From positions 1 through 11,900 of the forward strand of contig CAKSGG010000100.1 of NCBI GenBank assembly GCA_934454215.1: DNA of 11,900 nucleotides, read 5' to 3'. Source of the stretch: an uncultured Clostridia bacterium. Lineage in GTDB: Bacteria; Bacillota; Clostridia; UBA1381. Positions 7,096 to 11,900 of the stretch are shown here, piece by piece. Positions within the stretch are counted from its first letter, which is position 1; each line of letters begins with the position of its first letter. A program made the translations under genes and the position numbers. The notes below the pieces were generated by a model that was given only the letters and a program-made list of their open reading frames with translations, had not been told where the DNA came from and ran no database searches.

Positions 7096-8410
7096 TCTTC
7101 TCCTCCGTTCTCATCATTCTCATAACCTCCGCCTTGAATGCCGATATGTTCTGAAGCATATTTTTCTTTGACGGGCACGTATATGAACATAGTCCGCATT
7201 CCATACAATCGAGAATATTATAGCGCTTTGCCGCATCAATATCACGTTTCAGCGCCGCTTGGTTCAAATGATTCGGCATAAGTCTCATAGGACAGTTATT
7301 GACGCACTTTCCGCACCGAATACACGGCATATCGGGGTCGTATGTCGTTTCCGCCTCAAGCATTGCAATAATTGCCGATGTCGTTTTTGAAACGGGAACA
7401 TCGGTTGTATACTGTGCAAATCCCATCATAGGACCGCCTATGATAAGTTTCTGCGGCTGTTCCTTAAATCCGCCCGCTTTTTCAATCATATACGATACAG
7501 GCACTCCGAGCGGTACTCTGAAATTACCCGGTTTATTTACAGCGTCACCCGTAACCGTAACTATTCTGTCAATAACAGGCACTCCCTTTCGTATTGCACG
7601 GCTGACATTATACACCGTATCAACATTTACAACCACCGCACCCACATCGGCAGGGATTTTTCCCGTCGGTACGTTTCTTCCCGTAATCGCCTTTATAAGC
7701 TGTTTTTCCGAGCCCTGCGGATATTTTGTTTTCAATGTCATAATTTCAACACTGTCATTAAAGCGTGTTTCGCGCCTTAATTTATCAATTGCGTCACGCT
7801 TATTGCTCTCAATTCCAACATACGCCTTTTTAACGTCAAGCACACGTATAAGAATAGCGATACCGTCAATTATTTCTTCCGTATTTTCAAGCATTCTGCG
7901 GTGGTCTGACGTGATATACGGCTCACATTCCGCACCGTTTATAATAAGATATTCCACACTGTGCGGAGGTGCGAGCTTTACATGAGTCGGGAAACCTGCG
8001 CCTCCCAAGCCCAATATGCCTGCGTCCCTGATAAGCCATAATAATTCTCTTGTCGTAAGTGATTCGGCATTTTCAATCGGTTTTACCGTATCTGCAATTT
8101 CATATTTGTAATCGTTTTCAATGATTACCGTGTCGGTCTTTACCCCGACCGCATTTACATGCTGAGTAATTTTCTTTATCGTTCCCGATATACTGCTGTG
8201 TACGGGAACAGCAACAAATTTATCCGTGTCGGCAATTTTCTGCCCCGCCTTAACATAGTCTCCCCCATTGACAACAGCCGTCAGCGGTGCGCCTTTATGC
8301 TGATTTATCGGGAAATAATGTATATCCGTTCCGTCCAAATCAACCACAGGGCTTTTTGCGGTTATCTTACGGTCGGGAATATGCAGTCCCCCTTTGAATG
8401 TAAGAGCCAT
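7085..8410 (-). CDS. rnfC: Rnf complex subunit C, NADH-binding
   Basis: Peripheral cytoplasmic subunit that reduces NAD+ (or oxidises NADH); related to NuoF/Nqo1. 441 residues from ATG 8410 with GGAGG (8422-8418) 7 nt upstream. The frame is open up to a TTG at 8494, but those 28 residues do not resemble RnfC, and the family begins FKGGLHIPD as here. Domains: N-terminal biotinyl-lipoyl-like part (about 10-105), the glycine-rich nucleotide/FMN site LGLGGAGFPTHVK (133-145), INGAECEPY (157-165), an SLBB-type segment (about 285-335), and two [4Fe-4S] motifs, C363/C366/C369/C373 and C402/C405/C408/C412. First gene of rnfCDGEAB. Confidence 0.97.
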   Translation of the reverse strand: MALTFKGGLHIPDRKITAKSPVVDLDGTDIHYFPINQHKGAPLTAVVNGGDYVKAGQKIADTDKFVAVPVHSSISGTIKKITQHVNAVGVKTDTVIIENDYKYEIADTVKPIENAESLTTRELLWLIRDAGILGLGGAGFPTHVKLAPPHSVEYLIINGAECEPYITSDHRRMLENTEEIIDGIAILIRVLDVKKAYVGIESNKRDAIDKLRRETRFNDSVEIMTLKTKYPQGSEKQLIKAITGRNVPTGKIPADVGAVVVNVDTVYNVSRAIRKGVPVIDRIVTVTGDAVNKPGNFRVPLGVPVSYMIEKAGGFKEQPQKLIIGGPMMGFAQYTTDVPVSKTTSAIIAMLEAETTYDPDMPCIRCGKCVNNCPMRLMPNHLNQAALKRDIDAAKRYNILDCMECGLCSYTCPSKKNMLQNISAFKAEVMRMMRTEEKNGK

Positions 8411-8545
8411 TTTAATTCCTCCGTTCCGCCGCCAAAGGCGGCATAAATAATAGATTGTTACTTGAAAATGCACCGACGTATACTTATACTTCAAGCATTT
8501 GAATGCAGTAATATATGCCGCTTATCTTTCACGTTAATTCCTCTT
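8411..8545 (-). promoter_or_regulatory. Leader of the rnf operon, with hairpin and weak promoter match
   Basis: The 135 bp between the ABC gene and rnfC hold no terminator that I can see. A 6-bp GC-rich stem with a 3-nt loop (8428-8433 with 8437-8442; GCCGCC TTT GGCGGC on the minus strand) ends 5 nt before the rnfC Shine-Dalgarno and could affect ribosome access. The best promoter match is TTAACG (8537-8532), 16-bp spacer, TATATT (8515-8510), which is weak. The operon may therefore have a regulated promoter, or be partly read from the ABC gene. Confidence 0.4.
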
Positions 8546-10291
8546 TTACATATTTGCATACATACTGTATAAATTATAATAAATTCCCTTTTTCGCAAGC
8601 AGTTCCTCATGCGTACCCTTTTCCTCAATTCCGTTTTCTGTAAGAACAAGAATCAGCGACGCATTTCTGATTGTTGTAAGCCTGTGCGCTATTGTAAATA
8701 CCGTTCTGCCCTTTGAGAGCTTTTCAAGAGATTCCTGAACAAGCTTTTCGCTTTCGTTGTCAAGCGCCGATGTTGCCTCGTCAAGTATCAGTATAGGCGG
8801 ATTTTTCAGAAATACTCTTGCAATTGATATTCTTTGTTTCTGACCGCCCGAAAGCTTAACTCCGCGTTCGCCCACATACGTATCATATCCGTTGGGCAGC
8901 GCCGTTATAAATTCATGCGCTCCTGCCTGCTTTGCCGCCGTTATAACGTCCTCTCTTGAAGAGTTCGGCAAGCCGTAGGCTATATTTTCAAATACCGTTC
9001 CCGAAAACAGATAAACGTCCTGCTGAACCGTTCCGACCGCATTTCTCAGTGAGCTTAAAGTCACATCTCTTATATCCTGCCCGTCAATAAGAATACGTCC
9101 GTCCGTAACGTCATAAAATCTGGGAATAAGACTGCAAAATGTTGTTTTGCCGCCTCCCGACGGACCTACAAGCGCAACGCTCTCACCCTTTTTAATATTA
9201 AGGTTAATTCCCGACAGCACCTCAGTTTTACTGTCATCACCGTAATGAAAGCTTACGTTATCGAATACAATATTTCCGCCGACATTTTCAAGCGGCTTTG
9301 CATTTTCTTTTTCTGTAATATCCGCAGATTCGTCCATGACCTCAATAAAACGCTCTATACCCGTCATTCCTCGCTGGAACTGCTCCGTAAACTGAATAAT
9401 TGTACGCAGTGACGCAAGCAGAGTGCTGACATACAACAGATATGCCGTTAAATCGGCAGGGTCGATTGAGCCTTTAATCATGAATATTCCGCCTGCGACA
9501 ACCACCGTCAAATACATTATACCCTCAAAAAATCTGTTTGACGTCTGAAATCCTGCCATGTAAAAATATGAAATTCTTTTTGTATCGAAAAACTTTTTGT
9601 TTCCCTCCTCGAATTTTTCCGATTCCAGTTTTTCGTTCGCAAAAGATTTCACAACCCGAATACCCAAAAGCGTGTCCTCAACCTGTGAATTTATCTCACC
9701 TATCTGTACTCTTTGATTTTTAAACGCCCTGCGCATACGTCCGTTAAAGAATTTCACAAAAGCAAACAGCAGCGGCATTGAAAGGAAAATTATCAGTGTC
9801 AGCGGAACATTCACTCCGCACAGTATTGTAAACGAAACAATAATTTTCAGACCGCATATAAAAAATTCTTCGGGGCAATGATGTGCAAACTCCGTCACGT
9901 CAAACAAGTCGCTTGTAATTCTTGACATAAGCTGACCTATCTTATGGTTTGAATAAAATGAATGTGACAGCGTTTCAAGATGATTGAACAAATCACGGCG
10001 CATATCGGTTTCTATCTTTGTACCCATTATATGACCCGTTCCCGCCATATAGAAATTCGCCGCTGCGTCAATGATACGCAGAATAAGATAAAAAACTCCA
10101 AGTTTTATAACCGTTTCAACTGTAAGAGATGCCAAATCGTTTATACCGGCATTGGTTATAAATCTGACAATCATCGGAAAAACAAGCTCACACACCGTTG
10201 TGAGAGACGCACATATCAAGTCAAGTATAAGTATATGAATATACGGCTTAAAATATGGCACAAACCTTTTTATAAGATATGACATTTTCAT
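8546..10291 (-). CDS. ABC transporter, exporter type, fused permease and ATPase
   Basis: Half-transporter expected to dimerise in the membrane and export a hydrophobic compound, drug or lipid using ATP; substrate unknown. 581 residues from ATG 10291, typical for this class (BmrA/MsbA-like). Residues 1-310 hold six membrane helices with the long cytoplasmic loops of type I exporters (SRITSDLFDV, INSQVEDTLLGIRVVKSFANE). The ATPase follows: A-loop aromatic in FHYGDD near 350, Walker A GPSGGGKTT about 376-384, Q-loop near 424, signature LSGGQKQR about 480-487, Walker B ILILDEA about 500-506 with D-loop SALD, and H-loop histidine about 536 (IAHRL). All catalytic residues are present. The chosen ATG is 10 nt from GAGAGGA; an upstream in-frame TTG at 10300 would be too close. 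It is a single gene with its own promoter, and no partner half-transporter is adjacent, so homodimer is the simplest reading. Confidence 0.93.
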   Translation of the reverse strand: MKMSYLIKRFVPYFKPYIHILILDLICASLTTVCELVFPMIVRFITNAGINDLASLTVETVIKLGVFYLILRIIDAAANFYMAGTGHIMGTKIETDMRRDLFNHLETLSHSFYSNHKIGQLMSRITSDLFDVTEFAHHCPEEFFICGLKIIVSFTILCGVNVPLTLIIFLSMPLLFAFVKFFNGRMRRAFKNQRVQIGEINSQVEDTLLGIRVVKSFANEKLESEKFEEGNKKFFDTKRISYFYMAGFQTSNRFFEGIMYLTVVVAGGIFMIKGSIDPADLTAYLLYVSTLLASLRTIIQFTEQFQRGMTGIERFIEVMDESADITEKENAKPLENVGGNIVFDNVSFHYGDDSKTEVLSGINLNIKKGESVALVGPSGGGKTTFCSLIPRFYDVTDGRILIDGQDIRDVTLSSLRNAVGTVQQDVYLFSGTVFENIAYGLPNSSREDVITAAKQAGAHEFITALPNGYDTYVGERGVKLSGGQKQRISIARVFLKNPPILILDEATSALDNESEKLVQESLEKLSKGRTVFTIAHRLTTIRNASLILVLTENGIEEKGTHEELLAKKGIYYNLYSMYANM

Positions 10292-10316
10292 TTTTTTCAA
10301 ATCCTCTCATATATAT

Positions 10317-10345
10317 TAAAAGTCGAGAACATTCGGCTCTCAACT
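10317..10345 (-). other. Hairpin in the 5' leader of the ABC transporter gene
   Basis: On the minus strand AGTTGAGAG (10345-10337) can pair with TTCTCGACT (10329-10321), with two G-U pairs and a 7-nt loop, followed by a short T-run (TTTT, including the last stem base). It lies about 20 nt downstream of the -10 and ends about 12 nt before the Shine-Dalgarno. It could be a 5' stabilising stem or a weak attenuator; the U-tract is too short for a confident terminator call. Confidence 0.45.
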
Positions 10346-10363
10346 ATATTATCTCATTATTAG

Positions 10364-10392
10364 ATTATATCACAGATATAATGTTATGTAAA
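10364..10392 (-). promoter_or_regulatory. Promoter of the ABC transporter gene
   Basis: Minus strand: TTTACA (10392-10387), 17-bp spacer, TATAAT (10369-10364) with extended -10 (TGATATAAT). The ATG is about 73 bp downstream of the -10. It is divergent from the tRNA promoter; the roughly 85 bp between the two -35 elements are extremely AT-rich. Confidence 0.8.
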
Positions 10393-10478
10393 TATTTTTA
10401 TAACTAAAATTACATTAAAATATTTTAAAAAAACATTTAAAATTATATAAGCATTAAAAATAATTTTTTCAAAAAACC

Positions 10479-10507
10479 TTGACATTCTTTAAAGGCTATG
10501 ATATAAT
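10479..10507 (+). promoter_or_regulatory. Consensus promoter of tRNA-Leu
   Basis: TTGACA (10479-10484), 17-bp spacer, TATAAT (10502-10507), both perfect, plus extended -10 TG at 10499-10500. The predicted start is about 15 bp before the tRNA. This is the strongest promoter in the window, as expected for a stable RNA. Confidence 0.92.
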
Positions 10508-10529
10508 AACATTTGTTGCAGATTTATAT

Positions 10530-10618
10530 GCCGATGTGGCGGAATAGGCAGACGCCCGGGACTTAAAATCCCGTGGGAAGAAATTCCCGTGCCGGTTCGA
10601 CCCCGGCCATCGGCACCA
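10530..10618 (+). tRNA. tRNA-Leu, anticodon UAA
   Basis: Acceptor stem GCCGATG (10530-10536) pairs with CATCGGC (10608-10614), followed by A and an encoded CCA (10616-10618). D stem GCG/CGC; anticodon stem CGGGA/TCCCG with loop CTTAAAA, anticodon TAA at 10564-10566, reading UUA (and UUG by wobble). The long variable arm (GGGAA-GAAA-TTCCC) marks a class II tRNA, and the T arm is GCCGG-TTCGACC-CCGGC. All stems are perfect. It stands alone, not in a tRNA cluster. Confidence 0.98.
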
Positions 10619-10712
10619 AGCTCAACGGTTTTGCCTTGAAAAAGCTTTATTTATTTAAAGCGAACAACCCTTTAAACGGTTTAGCCGGAGAATGGTTGTA
10701 TCTTCAAGGCGC
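10619..10712 (+). ncRNA. Candidate structured RNA between tRNA-Leu and its terminator
   Basis: The 94 nt after the tRNA fold on paper into a three-way junction. Outer stem GCCTTGAA (10633-10640) with TTCAAGGC (10703-10710), extendable by a U-G pair. Inside it are two arms: GCTTTA (10644-10649) with TAAAGC (10656-10661), 6-nt loop; and ACAACC (10664-10669) with GGTTGT (10694-10699), topped by CGG-TTTAG-CCG after an internal loop. All named stems are perfectly complementary. A 12-base stretch, AACGGTTTTGCC (10624-10635), recurs with one mismatch at 10675-10686. The region would be transcribed from the tRNA promoter and ended by the terminator at 10713. I do not recognise a known family. It could be a processed small RNA or only a long tRNA trailer. 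Confidence 0.4.
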
Positions 10713-10748
10713 AGTTGTACCATGTTAGCACGGTACAACTATTTTTTT
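10713..10748 (+). terminator. Intrinsic terminator of the tRNA-Leu transcript
   Basis: AGTTGTACC (10713-10721) pairs perfectly with GGTACAACT (10732-10740) around a 10-nt loop, followed by A and seven T residues (10742-10748). No such T-run exists on the opposite side, so it acts on the plus strand only. Confidence 0.92.
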
Positions 10749-11159
10749 ATTTAATTCCGTTATAAACAAAGAGAATATAAAATCAAAATTTCTACTGACA
10801 GTCGAACAAAGGCTTTCGCATTATACCATATTTTGATTATACACAAGTACTGCTTAATTTACAATTGTAATAAAAATGTGACGTTTACTTTTTTCCTTGC
10901 AATTTATTCTGAAATACTCTAACCGCCTCATGCAGCTCTCACGAATATTCAATACAGTAAAAGAACGCATTTTATCAGTTATAAAAATTACATTGATTTA
11001 CAATGTCATTAATTATTTCCTCACCGCAACAATTGACATAAAACCGTTTACTTTATTACTGCGCCTCCTCTATCAAGCACATCAATTTTTCAAAAGTCTC
11101 AATATCCTTTTTAATCATTCTTGAATTAACGCCTATGTTTTTTGCTATATAACACATAC
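10749..11159. other. Intergenic region without a convincing gene
   Basis: AT-rich stretch with only short frames. On the minus strand there are two promoter-like sites. One is TTGTAA (10864-10859), 17-bp spacer, TATAAT (10841-10836). The other is an extended -10, TGGTATAAT, with its hexamer at 10825-10820 and a poor -35. A minus-strand frame of 33 codons lies at 11157-11056, and another of about 39 codons around 10970-10855 has no recognisable similarity. The picture fits decayed coding DNA. A plus-strand frame at 10897-11124 has no Shine-Dalgarno and I do not accept it. Confidence 0.5.
11056..11157 (-). CDS. Short frame with a possible helix-turn-helix remnant
   Basis: 33 codons from ATG 11157, 2 nt after the stop of the YczE-like gene, to TAA at 11056. 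The segment YIAKNIGVNSRMIKKDIETFEKL has the spacing of a helix-turn-helix (I-A-K-x-I-G-V, then a recognition-like helix) as in winged-helix regulators, but it is too short for a working DNA-binding domain. No good Shine-Dalgarno is visible. It may be the tail of a lost regulator gene, or chance. Confidence 0.2.
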   Translation of the reverse strand: MCYIAKNIGVNSRMIKKDIETFEKLMCLIEEAQ

Positions 11160-11789
11160 CTAATTTGATAATACAGTGTTAATAGGCTCTGATATTCGTT
11201 TTACAAAAAAATTCACAACAACTCCCGTCAAAAGTGCTGTTAAAATCGTTCCCTCACGAGTACCGACAATTTCACCGTTAAAAAGAAACCACGATATAAT
11301 AAGTGCCAGCACCACACAGCCGATATCAAACCCAATTTTAACATTACCGAATACTATACCTGATTTATCCGAAATTGCTTTTACAAAAGCTTCTCCGGAA
11401 TTCATAATAACATTTGCAATCACGGAAAGTGCAACACCGAAACCAAGCATTATTATACCGGCAAGCACAAGCAATATCCGAACCGCATAATAATAATTTG
11501 AAACATATGACATACACCACATCCCAAAATCGGTAAAAATTCCGAAAAGGAAAGAAAGCGGAATCTGTAAAAGCTGTATCAATTGAAATTCCTTTTTAAG
11601 TATTAATACCTGACCGACAATCAAAATGCAATTCCATATAATGAGCCATGTCCCGAGCGAAAATGAATCCATGTAGCTGCTCATAACATTCGGTACGGAT
11701 GAAATCGGAGAAACTCCAAGCTCGCCATGCTTTGTTATTGCAACTCCGAATGCCGCAAAAAATAAGCTTAACCTTATGAGCCTGTGCAA
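11160..11789 (-). CDS. YczE/YyaS/YitT-like membrane protein (DUF6198 type), start uncertain
   Basis: Polytopic membrane protein of unknown function. 209 residues from TTG 11789, with about five or six hydrophobic helices. Family marks: TKHGELGVSPISSVPNVMS after the first helix, LLQIPLSFLFGIFTDFGMW, ANVIMNSGEAFVKAI, FGNVKIGFDIGCVV and GTREGTILTALLTG. Members are usually slightly longer, with a short charged segment before the first helix; here the hydrophobic stretch begins almost at residue 4. No ATG, good Shine-Dalgarno or promoter precedes the frame, and an in-frame TGA lies two codons before the TTG. A different frame, offset by one base, is open from ATG 11835 through this point. Either the start is the TTG, or the 5' end was replaced or frameshifted. 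The body of the gene appears intact. Confidence 0.75.
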   Translation of the reverse strand: MHRLIRLSLFFAAFGVAITKHGELGVSPISSVPNVMSSYMDSFSLGTWLIIWNCILIVGQVLILKKEFQLIQLLQIPLSFLFGIFTDFGMWCMSYVSNYYYAVRILLVLAGIIMLGFGVALSVIANVIMNSGEAFVKAISDKSGIVFGNVKIGFDIGCVVLALIISWFLFNGEIVGTREGTILTALLTGVVVNFFVKRISEPINTVLSN

Positions 11790-11833
11790 GGCTTGTCACT
11801 CTGAAATAACGGCAAAAGACGGAGACAGATGGC

Positions 11834-11864
11834 ATAACAAAAGCCGCATCAGATGAGCGGCTTT
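11834..11864 (-). terminator. Terminator of a minus-strand gene lying beyond the window
   Basis: AAAGCCGC (11840-11847) pairs perfectly with GCGGCTTT (11857-11864) around a 9-nt loop. On the minus strand the stem is followed by TTTTGTT, a reasonable U-tract. The hairpin lies about 50 bp upstream of the YczE-like frame, so that frame is separated from upstream transcription. Confidence 0.75.
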
Positions 11865-11900
11865 ATGTTATAGTTGATGGTCGAGTACCCATTTTAATAA
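11863..11900 (-). other. Probable 3' end of a minus-strand gene, reading frame unresolved
   Basis: The terminator just downstream implies that a minus-strand gene ends here. Two frames are open from the window edge: one ends in TAA at 11870-11868 after ten visible codons, the other in TAA at 11865-11863 after eleven. Too little is visible to choose or to name the product. Confidence 0.3.

Noticed and set aside
7299..7985. Plus-strand frame of 228 codons opposite rnfC
   Set aside because: Shadow of rnfC created by its codon usage; the minus-strand product has all RnfC motifs.
8411..8494. In-frame N-terminal extension of RnfC to a TTG at 8494
   Set aside because: The 28 extra residues do not resemble RnfC, the family starts at FKGGLHIPD, and ATG 8410 has a perfect Shine-Dalgarno at 7 nt.
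8504..8545. 13-codon frame after a Shine-Dalgarno-like AGAGGA upstream of rnfC, as a leader peptide
   Set aside because: A GTG start, no codon run typical of attenuation and no downstream terminator/antiterminator pair; likely chance.
10713..10748. Terminator hairpin as a riboswitch expression platform together with the upstream structure
   Set aside because: No plus-strand gene follows it to be controlled; a terminator for the tRNA transcript is simpler.
10897..11124. Plus-strand frame of 75 codons in the AT-rich intergenic region
   Set aside because: TTG start, no Shine-Dalgarno, low-complexity AT-rich composition, and it ends without any gene context.
1..11900. CRISPR array, insertion sequence or prophage genes
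   Set aside because: No regularly spaced repeats, transposase, integrase or phage-like frames found on either strand.

Overview
The window looks like chromosomal DNA of a low-GC, anaerobic member of the Clostridia (Bacillota). The grounds are: a complete Rnf operon in the gene order used by clostridia and acetogens (C-D-G-E-A-B), purine-rich Shine-Dalgarno sites at nearly every gene, consensus sigma-A-type promoters (several with an extended -10 TG), a CCA-encoding tRNA, and a YesN-like response regulator. I cannot name the genus.

Layout. (1) 1-668, minus strand: 5' part of a two-component response regulator, cut by the window edge. It has a strong promoter with a 13-bp direct repeat just behind it. 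(2) 915-1284, plus strand: a disabled glycerophosphodiester phosphodiesterase-like gene with an internal deletion and frame change, still behind a near-consensus promoter. It converges on prfB across a bidirectional terminator. (3) 1409-3480, minus strand: ribokinase-like sugar kinase followed by prfB (peptide chain release factor 2), the latter with the classic +1 programmed frameshift at an in-frame TGA. This pair has its own extended -10 promoter right after rnfB. (4) 3558-8410, minus strand: rnfCDGEAB, tightly packed with short overlaps, encoding the membrane ferredoxin:NAD+ oxidoreductase that pumps Na+ or H+. (5) 8546-10291, minus strand: an ABC exporter half-transporter, 135 bp upstream of rnfC with no clear terminator between, so some read-through into rnf is possible. 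(6) 10479-10748, plus strand: a consensus promoter, tRNA-Leu(UAA), then about 95 nt that can fold into a branched structure and a strong intrinsic terminator. This is the best candidate here for something undescribed. (7) 10749-11159: no convincing gene; two TATAAT-type motifs on the minus strand and short, probably decayed reading frames. (8) 11160-11789, minus strand: a YczE/DUF6198-like membrane protein whose 5' end looks abnormal, lying just downstream of a terminator that belongs to a gene outside the window.

How the parts fit. The metabolic core is Rnf: RnfB takes electrons from reduced ferredoxin; they pass through the Fe-S and flavin centres of RnfA/E, RnfG and RnfD to RnfC, which reduces NAD+, while ions cross the membrane. 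The ribokinase/prfB pair is a separate transcription unit. The edges (regulator, dead phosphodiesterase, decayed intergenic region, YczE) look like accessory DNA with turnover. I see no CRISPR array, no transposase and no recognisable defence system. Gene starts were re-chosen where an upstream TTG or GTG merely extends the frame into or past the Shine-Dalgarno site.
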